A stretch of 64,000 nucleotides of DNA from Arabidopsis thaliana. Taxonomy: Eukaryota; Streptophyta; Magnoliopsida; Brassicales; Brassicaceae. The notes below the pieces were generated by a model. The model was not told the DNA's origin. It saw only the letters and a program-made list of their open reading frames with translations, and searched no databases. Of this stretch, positions 13,286 through 25,900 are shown piece after piece. Made by a program: the position numbers and the translations under genes. The stretch spans positions 8,494,001 to 8,558,000 of the forward strand of contig NC_003076.8 in the NCBI RefSeq assembly GCF_000001735.4. Reading direction: 5' to 3'. Position 1 is the stretch's first letter, and each line of letters begins with the position of its first letter.

Positions 13286-13782
13286 CATCTGATGTCAAAG
13301 AAAAAAAAAACTATATTACCAAACAACATATACTTTAATCACTCTAAAGGGAATGTAGTTAAAACTCGAATCATATTAAGATGATGTGTTCCCAACTAAT
13401 ATCAATCCTAAGGATTAGTCGGTTTAAACATTGGTTTCATCATATAACGTAAAGGAATGAGTGTTATACCACTACCAGCTTAACGTAAATGGTGAGAAGA
13501 TATTCATAGAAAATGATAGTCTATACTCTATACATGATTAAAGAGATTGGTATAGTGTTGTGTTAACTGTTATATTTACATGGAGATATCATTTCATGGA
13601 AACTTGATTAATGATCCCTTTAACGAAAAACAAAATTTAGTACGAAGTCGTTGTACTTATTGAGTTATGATAGGATTGGCATTTTATTTAAGCAGTGGTG
13701 CCAAAACGGCTACAAAGATAAACGAAACGACATAGATATGAAATGGATACAAGGGGACAATGCCATGAAGATAGATGCTTAA

Positions 13783-14889
13783 TTAAGAAGGTACGTAGTA
13801 GAGTGGATTTGGGAGCTTAAAAACCCTTCCAGGAGTATCCTCAACCAAATCAGCCCATTGGTCTCCAATATTCCCAACGATGTTGTACCCTTTCTTCACA
13901 AGGCTATTCCTAACCTTTGACTTGTACACCACTTGCGTCAACTTCGATCCGTTTGGCCTGCGTTTCCATATATAGTCCTCGATATTCAATCACATATGAC
14001 ATTATTTGCTATATATAACTAAGCTACTTGATTAATTCTTACTTGAGTATGAGATGCTTCCATTTTGTTACACCAACAGCCTTGAGATTCTCGACAGTGA
14101 CTTCTGACAATTTTTTCCATCTGTCAGAGATTATGATGGGTTCAATCCCGAGTTCCAAGAGGTTTTCGTATAGATGCAAGGTCTCCGGGAGTCCTGGAGT
14201 TGATTCTCCGGACTCTAACCACGACCAGTACGCCCCCGGGGCTGTGTTCTCGGTCCTAAGAATCCAACAAAAAAAAATCTACATTAGAATGAAATCACAA
14301 AGTAGATATGGACCCAAAAAAACAGTTAGATGGGTTAGTTAAAATATTTAAAGTTGTCAAATGAAACGTGTCTTTCCATATATGACAGCTAAACATTTTC
14401 AAAAAAACTATATGACGATAATATTATTAATTCAATGTAGATAGGTACAATAATATGTATATACCCATATCCATATTTAGCGTAGTAGGGAATACTAGAG
14501 AGGAGAGTGTCGTCTAGGTCAAAGATCCAAACATTGACGGTATCGTTCTTTAGGGCAAGTCCTTTGGCGTAAAAATATGCCTCTTTGTTTACAGTTTTGG
14601 AGTCGTATTGGTACTGTTTGGAAGTGATCAAGTAGTCTTCAACATAGGCTTTGCAATTTGCGGGCACCGTGTCGAAGTTTATGATGTTAGAGGTCTCAAC
14701 ACCAAGGTGCCAGCTTCTGCAGTTGGGGTAGTTGATGGACAGTCCCTCTTTCTCTAAGAGTTCGGCTTCGTTCCCAAAGATGGTGTTCGATTCGAGGAGT
14801 TCGATGAGCCCTGGAACGGATGCCGAAGACTGGACGTGGGAGACCGTAGCGGCCAAGAGCAAGAGTAGTGAAAGTGAGAGGATTTTCAT
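13783..14889 (-). CDS. VSP1: Vegetative storage protein 1, acid phosphatase-like (HAD superfamily)
   Basis: Three exons on the minus strand: 14465-14889, 14043-14255 and 13783-13957 (425, 213 and 175 nt), encode 270 residues, the length I recall for Arabidopsis VSP1. Exons 2 and 3 have exactly the VSP2 lengths; exon 1 is 15 nt longer because of HVQSS after the signal peptide. The N-terminal signal (MKILSLSLLLLLAATVS), the DLDDT nucleophile motif (residues 124-128), ISDRW and GNIGDQWADL are all present, so acid-phosphatase chemistry is expected. The role is the same as VSP2: a jasmonate/wound-induced vegetative storage protein of the secretory pathway. The promoter shares the AACGTG box (15109-15114 on the plus coordinate) and a TATA-like stretch near 14952. 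Substitutions against VSP2 cluster in exon 2 (for example TENTAPGAYWSWLESGE). Confidence 0.96.
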
Positions 14890-14949
14890 ATTTTTTTGTA
14901 TGGTTTATTGTTTAGTTTATGGTGTTTATTTGTGTGACACAAAGGGTGG

Positions 14950-15114
14950 TATTATATAATGAGGTGGGTTAGGTATGATTACTTATGAAGACCGATGGGA
15001 AAATGCGGAGATAAGTGTACGTATGGCTTCGAGTGATGCAAATGCTTGTTGGTCCCATTATGCTTGTAACCAACGAGATATTTTCACTTACACCACTCGT
15101 TTTTAGAGCACGTT
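14950..15114 (-). promoter_or_regulatory. VSP1 proximal promoter
   Basis: A TATATAA-like box lies about 65 bp before the ATG, and AACGTG at 15109-15114 lies inside the block conserved with VSP2 and the orphan copy. Jasmonate/MYC2 control is inferred from the gene family. Confidence 0.65.
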
Positions 15115-15897
15115 GAGACTGTGCTAAATTAGAATTTGGCGTGTCGTTGTTTAAGTTCTATTATTATCGTTCGCTTTTGTGCTTGTTGATTTTGGATCAG
15201 GGTTTCAATTACTGTGAAGTTATTATTCCACATTAGTAGAAAAATGTACGTGGACATGATGATGTTTGCGTGTATAACTTGAGTTTGCGGAAATAATTTA
15301 TAGAGTAAAGTTTTTATTTCTTTGATAAATAATTGATAGAGTAGTTGACAAAAACAATAATGCAAAACGTGATGTGTATAAACGAGTAATTGGCAACAGC
15401 TTCCGCAATGAGCGAGAAAAGATGGGTGTACTGTACAACGATAATTATAGTTTCAACGATAATTGTACGTTCTTCCAACAATATAATTATTTTTTCTAAG
15501 GCATACAACCTCGTGAGATCTATTTAAAATAGCTTAAAGAATTTATATATATTAAGGCAAAGTGTTGCAAATCAAGTTGTGGTGGGGTAGTAGCAGCTTC
15601 CGCTTAAAATTTGGAGTTCTTATGTTGATTTTAGGTTAAAGCTTGATTTTCTTCAACTATTTTTTAAAATGTTTGGCGATCGGTAAACGTCTTGCATGAC
15701 CAGAAAACATGAATTTCTATAGACCATGGAGATTAAAATGGACTCAAGAATTCACCCGATTAACAAGAAAACTAAACAAAAACAAAGCAAGGTTTTGCAA
15801 CGACATAAATTTAAGTTTTCTTGTTTCTATGAGAACTAATGGATAACTATTTATACTATAATTTAGTCAACTCTAAGAATTTCTGTGCTACCAACTA

Positions 15898-16278
15898 CTA
15901 TGAATTCTTATATTCTTCTACAGCTTTAACTTTGTTGACAGTCTTAGTATCTGGAATAGTCTGAATTATGTTTGCAGAATCAACAGACACAATCTCACCT
16001 TCCTCTACTACTATTGCTTTTTCTTTCATTGGAGACTGAGGTTTAATCACGCACACATCCCCTAGATGACCCCATTTACCACAACGAGAACATTTTGGAG
16101 GCAACAAAGGATAAGCAAATTCAACAATTACGTCTTCCTCTTCATCAAGCTGAAACCGAAAACATTTTGGGAATAATTTAGTCATGAGACTCTTTTCCAA
16201 TAATTTGTTTTGCAGAAAACTTGTTGCAAGAGAATTTGTCACCTCTAATACTAAATGAGTACACCAGCGCGCGAACAA
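15898..16278 (-). pseudogene. LINE-type ORF1 / zinc-knuckle relic
   Basis: An open frame of 126 residues contains VEFAYPLLPPKCSRCGKWGH, a CCHC zinc knuckle (C-x2-C-x4-H-x4-C ending in GDVC). It is preceded by the V.V.EYP.LPP.C motif typical of the gag-like ORF1 (DUF4283 plus zinc knuckle) of plant non-LTR retrotransposons. The N-terminal RNA-binding domain is missing or scrambled, and no endonuclease or reverse transcriptase follows. It is best read as a fragment. A small zinc-knuckle gene derived from one is the alternative. Confidence 0.65.
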
Positions 16279-17090
16279 TATTTACTCAGTCAATCTTCAA
16301 AAGATGATAGAAGATTGTGTCACGAAGATAAATGTTCGCCATGTGAAACGTGTAAATCACACCGGTCAAAATTGGTATTATAGATTTCTTAGTGGAATAT
16401 TGAAATACTGAAATAGTCGAATGATCTAGTTGCGGTAACGTTTAAAATGAAGAGATTTTTCGTATATTATTTATATTTTGTTTCTTTTACTTGCATATGT
16501 AACGTCTAACATACATAGCGGAATTGTTCGAAAAAAATGAATGCATGGAAACTTTATGAATATTGTAAATGTAAAAAATTATGTGACATTAAACGTGAAA
16601 AATGGTATACTGTATATTTATCACTAAAAGTCCCATACGAAATTTAAGTTGCGTAAGTACTCAATAATTACATACATAGCTACACACACACACACACGAT
16701 TCAAATGACTCCAAAAGAAAGATACGTGCATATTGCATGTCGCATTCCAAAGTTAATGTTGTTTCCATAATAAAACGCATTGCTTCATCACACGTCTTGA
16801 CGGTCTGGTTCTGTTTCTTTAACTAATTTAGCTTACTAAACGGATAAAAATGAATTTTAGCTTACTAATTTGCGAGCCCTCTTTTTTTCTATGTCAACAA
16901 TTATTGAGACCTCTCTATCACTAGCTTACTAATTACTTTTGTTAAGTTCCGGTATTTACTTGATAGAAATCTTTTAATGGTTAATATCAGTTGACTAATG
17001 AATTATATATGATATAACCTTTGATGACATTTTTTTTCTAAGAAGTTTTGGACTTATGGCAAAAACCATAACATTTAATTTACTCCCCCA
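16279..17090. other. AT-rich intergenic spacer
   Basis: No supported gene. A short (AC)n microsatellite lies at 16683-16696. Confidence 0.5.
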
Positions 17091-17269
17091 CAACTAATGT
17101 GATGTTGGTTCAATGGTAAATCTCTCAAGTGGAAGTACTCGGTTCGAGCAAAGTTAGAAGGGATCTCTTCTCTAAACCAGATGAATTTAATCTGGTCGTG
17201 GGTCATACCTTTAGAAGATGTAGGGCATTTGGCCTTGAACTTCCAGATATTAAAAAAAAAAAAAAAAAA
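17091..17269 (+). mobile_element. tRNA-derived SINE
   Basis: The 5' part has a polymerase III box A-like TGGTTCAATGG (about 17105) and a box B-like GGTTCGAGC about 40 bp downstream, the spacing of a tRNA-derived promoter. A non-tRNA body follows and it ends in a run of 17-18 A residues (17252-17269). An imperfect direct repeat TACTCYCC flanks it (17081-17088 and 17270-17277). These are the hallmarks of a short retroposed element about 180 bp long. The family was not determined. Confidence 0.7.
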
Positions 17270-17277
17270 TACTCTCC

Positions 17278-18075
17278 ACTCAAACGCAGCTTACCCTCGC
17301 GATTTCAGGATCCAAAAATGTTTTAGTGCAACCAAGTCTAGTGCTGATGTTTGGTACCTCTGGATTCAAAGACATTATAGCTAGTGCTGAGTATGATTGT
17401 TGGTAGAGGTACTGGAGATGCAGATTCTTTAATGAATTTGATTACATATAACCCTTTAGAAGAGAAGAGATTTGATATGTATAATTCATGTAAGGTAGTT
17501 CATAGATGACGATATTTTCACGTTTGACATATTCATCGTGACAAGAGGGTTGCTTGGGTTTGAGGTGTTGGAAACGGTGGTCGAATTAATGGACATGGTG
17601 ATTAAAGGTTTAGGATAAAGATGGATATGATACCACATTAGTCTATTAATTACCATGTAGAAGGTTGAAATATTGAATGATTTATTGTAATTGCTTAAAA
17701 CACGAAAACGTACATCATTTTTTTTTTTTTACAATATAGGGAATAAACAGATTTACTCCAAATATAAACTGATACACAACAAGTCAACAACATGTATATC
17801 TATGTACACACCGATTACAATTCTGAATAATAGTTTTCGGAAGTTTTTGCTAATATAGGAATTTCGGAAGTGTTTTGGTAATTAATGCATTATGGGGAAA
17901 TATGTATATTAATTGATATATATTGGAAAATTAAGGTATACTTAAATTTTATGTGAAAACCAAGATTATTATTATTTTTTCATCGTTCTCTTTATATATA
18001 ATATATATTGCGACAAAAGAAATTATTAAAGTTGAAGAGGTTGAACAAAATAAAGAGAGGAGAAAGAGAGCGCAA
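17278..18075. other. Spacer upstream of the DUF599 gene
   Basis: No supported gene. The stretch 17340-17640 is less AT-rich and might be an old degraded insertion, but I recognise no domain in any frame. The proximal promoter and 5' leader of the DUF599 gene lie at the right end. Confidence 0.4.
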
Positions 18076-19064
18076 ATGGAGTGGAAGAAATGGTACTTAG
18101 ACGCGATTCTTGTGCCCTTAGCTCTTATGATGATGATTTGTTACCACATCTACTTGTCCTTCATGGTCCGAACCAATCCCTTCTCCACCCTCCTCGGCAT
18201 TAACTCTCACGGCCGCCGGATTTGGATTTCTGCTATGATCAAGGTTTTTCATAATCATCGCCATTGCATTCTTCTTATCAAAAACGTTACAGTTTTATAA
18301 CAATATGATGGTATAATTTAGTCGTTATTGTCATATTTCTTAGAGATTTGATATGAGGATTAATAAGTTTAGATGGTAGAGTTGATTAGTCTTGGTTGGT
18401 CCGAAATCTTCTCATAAAAGAAAACCTATAAGCTATATTTATAATTGGAGAAATATGCAGATTGGTTATTGTTTGTTGTTTAATTTTTCAGGACAATCAG
18501 AAGACGAACATATTGGCGGTACAAACACTGCGTAACATAGTAATGGGAGCTACACTGATGGCCACGACCTGCGTGCTTCTCTGCGCGGGTCTAGCCGCAG
18601 TGTTAAGCAGCACTTACAGCATCAAGAAGCCTCTAAACGACGCCGTTTTTGGTGCTCATGGAGATTTCGCCATATCCATCAAATACCTAACAATTCTCAC
18701 AATTTTCATCTTCTCCTTTTTCTTCCACTCCCTCTCCATCCGTTTCCTAAACCAAGTCGCCATTCTCGTAAACATCCCTAACTTAGACCCTAATCCTTCT
18801 GGTTGCGTCTTCCTCACGTCTGAGCACGTCAGCGAGATGTTCGAAAAGGGTATCTTTCTTAACACGGTAGGTAACAGGTTGTTCTACGCAGGCTTTTCTC
18901 TAATGTTATGGATCTTTGGTCCCATCCTCGTGTTCTTTAGCGTTTTGGTGATGGTTCTTGTTCTTTCTCACCTCGATTTCGTGTCACGCAACAACAATAA
19001 AGAAAAACTACGTATAGTGGATATACGTCGTTCCTCTGATTTTACGAATGGTGGTGAAGACTAG
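18076..19064 (+). CDS. DUF599 family membrane protein
   Basis: Two exons, 18076-18243 and 18492-19064, with a GT-AG intron, encode 246 residues. The protein starts MEWKKWYLDA with a first membrane segment (about residues 8-27) followed by CYHIYLSF. It then has RTNP...LLGINSHGRRIW, the signature of the plant DUF599 family. At least three more hydrophobic segments follow: the NIVMGATLMATTCVLLCAGL region, YLTILTIFIFSFFFHSL, and FYAGFSLMLWIFGPILVFFSVLVMVLVLSHLDF. The C-terminus is short and charged. Function is unknown for the family; an integral membrane location is clear. I recall it as At5g24790. Confidence 0.9.
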
Positions 19065-21160
19065 GAATCTAGGACGCAAGATGACTTTTTTGGTTAAAGG
19101 ATGATGCTTATTGATAGTACATGACGATGATATCATAACCTCCGGATTGTTAATAAATGCACTTGGAGATTTTCTCTTGTTATGACTTATGGCCTTGCTT
19201 TTATGAACTTTTATTATTTGTGATCTTTAACCTCTAGCTTCAATCTCGTTCACGTCATACATGATCTTTTACTGGAATAATATTTTAAATCTGTAACCAG
19301 AAAGATTCTAAATATAATTACTACACTAAATATTATAGTATCAAAAATAATTTTTAAAAAAAAAAAACAAATAAAGATTCAATTGGTCCCTCAAAACTGA
19401 AACTAAAGATTCTAGTGTTTTTTATTTGGTCACATAAACTTTGATAAAATTCATTTGGTCACGAGAATTCTTGTTTTTGTCATGAATTTTAAATGAGAAT
19501 TTTTGTTTGTTCTATAATACTTTTATCTACCCATGACCAAAAAATATACTAACACAGTTATATGATTTGAAAAGTAATTTCTGAAAACTAAATCACCCCA
19601 ACTACTCTAGTGATCACTAGACATAGAACAACGTCTTTTTTTTGTTTCTCTTTTCCTTTGTTTATAATTCCTTTCATCTTCTTTTCTTTTTCTTTGCAAA
19701 ACCTCGTTTGGAGATTACAAGTAGAGTTTGTAGAAACAGAAAAATTACTTCTTCTTTTTTTGCTAAAAGAAAACAAAAATTACTTTTGTGTTCATAAACT
19801 AATTTTCATTCATATTTTCTGTATTTTAACTTACAAATTTAGCATGTGCCTCAAGTAGAAATTCGTTTCTTACAAAAAACGTATATCAATCATCATCTAA
19901 ATTACATGAAAATTTTCAACATCACTAAGGATTGAATTTTAATTGTACTAGTTACTATGGTTACTGAATTGTACTGTAGTCGGTAGATTGTAAACATTGT
20001 AGTCCACTATAGGTTCGAAAGTTCTAGTTAGTGAGAAATAATAATTTTAAAATGCTTTTGGATTCTATTTTCGGATCTAAACAACTTTTGTTTGTTTAAA
20101 GACACATTACCTAGTTTGTTTCTTTTTATTGTTTTGTTGTGAAATATTTTAACTTTTTAAAGGAAGTGCAGATCAAAAGAAAGAAAAGTTGGTTTACGCA
20201 TACAAAAGTTGATGAAATAAAAAGTATTTCTGGTGCTGGAGGAAAGAAATGTCTTTTAGATCTGCTTTCCAAAAGCATATGGCGAAAAGTAAGAGTAAAC
20301 AAAGGACGAAGCATTTTGTGTTGTTCGTGTGACCGGAAAATTCTTAAGTTTTTCTTTTTGGTGTTGTAGTAGTAATGAATGATAATAAATATTTTAAAGA
20401 TTTTTACTACATGATACAAAGGTGTAAAAAACTGAAACAATATTATCAATATTTTTCCTTCAAATATTATCAATTATTTATGAAGATTAGTTTTTAGTGT
20501 TTTATGAAATTATATATTCGGTAAAACATTTACCGTAAAAGGTTAATTTATTCATTTTCAATGTTTTTGTAGTTTCATCATTGGACTATGCCCCTTGTAT
20601 ATTAATCTTAAATTAGTCGTTAAGTACTTCAAATTCGAATTCAAACAGGTTATGTAGTAGAGTAATTTATGTAAGTGTAAGGTTCTTGACATGTGCCAAG
20701 AATACAAATGTACATGAGTGACAATATTATTATCTAAATATTTTCAAATATTTAAAAGCTTATTTCGAAATATTTTAGGATCCTTTTATGAATATAAGCT
20801 GCTTATATATATGCCTATAACATTCATTTTCAAATCAAAAGCTCCAACATATTAATGAGCTGACAAACAACTTAATGTTTGAATTCAGATATGATTTATA
20901 TTGAAAGAGTCTCCAGCTATCTTAGATAGTCTCCCTAGTTAAGGGATTAAAGGTTATCATTAGCATATAATTGGTACCATAATATTCACCAATACTACAG
21001 AGCCTAATATACATCTCTGTGGCTTTGCTTTTCTATTCTCTTTTGTTATTGTTGTCATTAAAGAAAAAAAAAGTTGGAAATGAGGACGTTGCATTGACAA
21101 TGCAAATTCAATTTTGCTTAGCCATTAAGAAGCTTTTTCACAACTTTAGTAAAGAAGAGA
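19065..21160. other. Intergenic spacer, AT-rich
   Basis: This holds the 3' flank of the DUF599 gene and the distal promoter of BZIP9. Small open frames here (for example 19610-19858 and 20139-20369) are low-complexity Phe/Leu or Lys-rich sequence and are not supported as genes. Confidence 0.5.
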
Positions 21161-21164
21161 GACT

Positions 21165-21171
21165 TATATAA
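21165..21171 (+). promoter_or_regulatory. TATA box of BZIP9
   Basis: TATATAA lies 94 bp upstream of the BZIP9 ATG and is followed by a CT-rich leader (about 21185-21240) typical of plant 5' UTRs. Confidence 0.6.
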
Positions 21172-21258
21172 AGAAGATGTCTATCACCACTTACTCTTCC
21201 CCTCTCCTCTCTTTTCCAACCAATTCTCTTCTTTCTTGTGTGTTCACATTCAAAGAAA

Positions 21259-22541
21259 ATGGATAATCACACAGCTAAAGACATTGGTATGAAGAGAAGT
21301 GCTTCTGAGCTGGCTCTACAAGAGTATCTCACTACAAGCCCTCTAGACCCTTGTTTCGACCTCATGAACCGGGTTAGTCCTTTTGTTGTCTCTCTTATTC
21401 GTATCATTGTTGCTTGTGTCTATATCAAGATCCAGAGATATTGTAGTAATTAAGAGTCTAGTTTCTTTTGGTTGTAGGATTACACTTGTGAGTTAAGAGA
21501 TAGTCTTTTGTGGTCTGAGGGATTGTTTCCGGCTGGACCTTTTCGCGATGCACAGTCCTCAATCTGCGGTATGTGCATGTCTCTTTGATTTGACTCCATG
21601 TAAGTAATAAGTGTTGTTGCAGTTGATATTAATGTTCACTACTTGTGTGGCTCTTATCTACAAAGAGAATCTGTCAGCTGATAGTCCAGTGTCAGCCAAT
21701 AAACCTGAGGTAAGAGGAGGAGTTAGGAGAACCACAAGTGGATCTTCTCATGTTAACTCTGATGACGAAGATGCCGAGACAGAAGCAGGGCAATCTGAAA
21801 TGACTAATGATCCCAATGATCTGAAACGTATTAGAAGGTATGTTAGGTACCAATAAAAAAGTTAGATGTAAAACACTGAGATAGAGAATCACCAATTCTT
21901 CTTAATCTTTTTCTGTGATGTGAATTCAGGATGAACTCAAACAGGGAATCAGCAAAGAGGTCGAGGAGAAGGAAGCAAGAGTACTTGGTAGATCTTGAGA
22001 CTCAGGTAAGGTTAACAAATAGCTTGTTGGATGATTTGTATCAGAGAGTAATGTTTTAATGGTGACCTTGTGTTTTCTTCAAGGTTGATTCTTTGAAAGG
22101 CGATAACTCAACACTGTACAAGCAGCTCATAGACGCAACACAACAGTTTCGTAGCGCTGGAACAAATAACAGAGTTCTCAAATCAGATGTTGAAACTCTG
22201 AGAGTCAAGGTATCATCTATCACTTGCTCTTTTCAATTTGGGAAAGTAATAACCGGAATGTGCTAAGTTAAGTAAATTCTATATAGGTGAAACTAGCAGA
22301 AGATTTGGTAGCGAGAGGGTCACTCACTAGCAGCTTGAATCAACTTCTACAAACTCATCTAAGTCCACCATCACACTCCATCAGCAGTCTGCACTACACG
22401 GGAAATACCTCGCCCGCCATTACAGTCCACAGTGACCAATCTTTGTTCCCTGGAATGACACTTTCTGGACAGAACTCAAGCCCTGGACTTGGTAATGTAT
22501 CCAGTGAAGCTGTTAGCTGCGTCTCAGACATCTGGCCATGA
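21259..22541 (+). CDS. BZIP9: bZIP transcription factor, group C
   Basis: Six exons: 21259-21372, 21478-21568, 21666-21837, 21930-22005, 22084-22209 and 22287-22541, all GT-AG and in frame, give 277 residues, the length I recall for Arabidopsis bZIP9. The basic region is at about residues 126-146 with the invariant N-x7-R (N130, R138) in [12 protein letters not shown]. The leucine zipper follows with leucines in [12 protein letters not shown] and onward, and intron 4 splits the basic region from the zipper as in other C-group members. The N-terminus carries an acidic region ([26 protein letters not shown]). It acts in the nucleus on ACGT-core sites and by family knowledge heterodimerises with S1-group bZIPs in energy and amino-acid signalling. 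The start is the first in-frame ATG; upstream only GTG codons extend the frame. Confidence 0.96.
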
Positions 22542-22901
22542 CTCTCTTTCTTCAGAACATGTAATGATCACTCAGCGAATTTCCTGTATGTGTTTCGCTA
22601 TAGAACTAGAAACATATAATGAAAGCAGCATGTTCGTTAAATAAACTCAAGTTTCGTCAACATATACTTAATTGCTCCAAATCCTGCAGATTGTAATCTG
22701 GAAACTGAAGCATGTATAGGCCAATAAATTACATTCTCCAAGGAAATTGCTTAAATGTGTTCGCTTAAGTAAGTATACAGACAAACAAACAAAAACACTG
22801 ATCCATTACACTTTACTTTCCAGCAATTTCTATTAGCTATTTAAGGCGACAGCTATGCATGTTGTAACATGAGCAGACAAAACTTACGTCGAAAACCAAC
22901 C

Positions 22902-25900
22902 TCAGTTGATTAGAGGCGTACCCATCTGCGAATCTGCACCTATATCAGTTGCGAAGTCCTTAGGCAATGGGATATTTAATTCCGAGCAAACAAGCTTCAC
23001 AATATTAGCCGTTACACCTCCCATAGACATCTTGTTCAGTGTTACTGCAATGGAAAATCTGTTGTTGATGTCACAGAAGCCTGTTGATCCTCCTAACCCT
23101 GAATGTCCAAAGCCAACCAGAGACCCATCTTGAGAAATGGCGCGCTTAAAACCAAGCCCAAACTTTCCATCAGGCACTACTAAGCCACTGTAGTCTCCAG
23201 CACCCATGAAAGCATCATGGATCCTCGGGTTGCTAAACATATTATGAATATCATGTTGATGATCATCGCTATTGATCTCAGTTTTGCCAGCAGAACTGTT
23301 AGTATCAACTAGCCTGGCTAAACTTTCTGTATTTGACTCTCTGCTGCTACTAGCACTCATAAACTGTTTCTCATCATAAAGCTTCCTCTCTTGATGATCT
23401 TTTGATTTACCCTTTTCTGTAGCTGCCATCTCCTTACCCTTTTTCTTTTTTGTTGTGTCTTTCAACGACGTGAATTTCGGAACATGGGTGTGGCTACCTA
23501 GTGGTGGCTGGGATAAAGAGGAATGTGGAGGTGGCACTAGGCCACCATCTGCTAGGGTTGCATAGTACCTTGCAAGTGCACGAGCAGAGCAATGTCCATT
23601 AGCCGCAGGGATTATGGCTCTGCGCACATTCAATGTGTTAAATAAGACTGGCAAGTTGGTTGCCATTTGTATGATCTTGTCAGGCTGAAATGTGGAAGGA
23701 AGCTCAGGTTGGCTGGCAATGGACGAAAGCTTGCTCATTTCATCAGTGTCGAACGTCAATGTGGCAAGCCTAGATTCAACACCTATAATTAAGATGTTAG
23801 ATAATTATTAATAACGCTCATAGCGTAATTTACTAATTCACAATGTCTGTGACTGTTACTATTTACCTGGGGGGATTCCAATGTACAGTTCTCCATCAAT
23901 ATTTAGGGGTTTAACAATGGACTCTTCAAGGATCTCCTGGAGTTTCTTTCCAGAAGCATACTGTTCAAGATTGATGAAAGCAAGATTGGCATTAACGTAG
24001 TAGAGGTAAGAGAAAAAATTACAACTTGACGACTTGCATAGTTTTTATGCTTAAACAATGAATGATATAATTAGTTTACCTCGAGGATTCCACCACATAG
24101 CCATCCAAACGTGAGATAGTGATAGGACTGCTGACTGCCAGGCTCTGTTTCAGGTGATGAATTAGCAATCCGTTTCAAACATTCATCCCAGTCACAAATA
24201 AGCAGAGGATTTTCTCCTACAGGGTCAAAGGAATTTTGCATCCCAGATGTATGGTTAAGCACATGATGGACCTGAAATACAAAACCGAGGTATTAAAATG
24301 AAGGGCAATAGATTGCGAAATGGTTAAGTGACAGTGTAGCTCCTTATACCTTTATGGTATCTTTTCCATTTGATCCGAACCCTGGCCACATATTTGCCAC
24401 AGTCTGGTCGAGCTGGAGTTTCCTGTATCATTGAATAAATATTACTAAATATGACTAAGCATGTGTTCTGCAAATGGGATCATGGAATTAACAATGAGAC
24501 CAATATGTAAGATTGGAGCCGATTCAAAATATCAGGGTGTGTGAAATGAATACATGAAATTTTTTGAAAGCTTAAAATGTTGTTACTCACCTTTTGTCAA
24601 CAAGCCAATGTATCATTCCAGCAGTGACACCCTTTGTCACAGAGAAAACAGGAAATAAACTATCGGGTTGAACTGGACGAGGGTCATATCTTCCAAGCAC
24701 TCCAGCAGCAGTGTCAATTATGACTTTCCCATCTTTATATGCACACACCTAAACGAACATGGCCATGTTAAACCAAATGTAAAATGAAACGAAAGCTGAC
24801 TGCAAGCCAAACAATAAAAAAAGTGTTGCCCACCTGAATTCCAAGTATTTTCTGGATACTCCCAAGTTCAGCGAGCAGCTTCCTCACTTTGGACTCTACA
24901 TCAGAATGGATTGGCGAGTCATGTATCCAATGAGCATCCACAGTTGGTCCTCGACTAATACTCCTGAAAACCCACATTATGGTCGTACGGGATATATCAC
25001 AAAGAGATAATAAAATGAGCTGCCAAATTCCAAGGGTGCTTACCCTAACAGAACAGATTCGGCAAATGGTCTCATGATGTCCAGATAAACAATCCGAACA
25101 TTCATAGTAGATGAAAGTCCTAAATAGTCGACAAAATAAATAAGTAAAGAAAAAGTAAAGTACTATGATTGAGCAAATCCTTTGACATAATGAGGTAAAG
25201 TAGTATGATTCATAAATTATACCTCTGAGTAAATTAATGACCCTCGCAAAAATAACAATATCACCAGGAAATGCATCTATCTGCATCAAATGTTTTCATT
25301 GAGATATAAATGGTCACCTGAGAAGGCTATATTTGAAAGAAATTTGTGCTTACCGGATTGAAGCGTTTAACTTCTTTCTGGTTGAGCTGCATCTTCTCCT
25401 GTATAACTTTCATATTTTGCACTCTTTGATCGTTCAGGGTTTTAAACGTTTTCTAGTAAAGAGAGGAATCTGTAAGAGCGGATCCATTATAGTTACCCCA
25501 GTAGAGAAAGCGAGGCATGAAAGAAAGAATTAAATTTACTTACCATAGCCTCGCTTGATGGAGTTGAAGATCGAAAGAAGAGACCTGCCACACTCATTGC
25601 TTGATCTGGCATGTCTAGCCGCAGCTTCAGTCCCATTTCTGCAAAGGCAGACAAAAGCGCCACTTGATCTCCCTGTAACATTAAACAGTTAAAAATCCAA
25701 GCAATGGCCAATGATTCTACAAACATATAATATGCACATGATCAGAGCGCGTTGGGTTTTTTTTCCGCAGTTTGTTCCACTGTTTAAAACATTTCAATTC
25801 TGTTAATGAACAAACTCATCATTCTAACATCTTACAAAATGATTAAATGATCGACTAATGGCTTGGGTAAAACATTTCAATATATGGTTGCATAAACTGT

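Larger units (their letters stand above)
13565..15845. repeat. Tandem duplication unit carrying VSP1 (uninterrupted)
   Basis: This is the direct copy of the VSP2 unit, in the same orientation. It retains the uninterrupted equivalent of the CACTA insertion site near 15580 (AAGTTGTGGT followed by ...GTAGTAG). This shows that the transposon arrived after the duplication, or only in the other copy. Confidence 0.85.
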
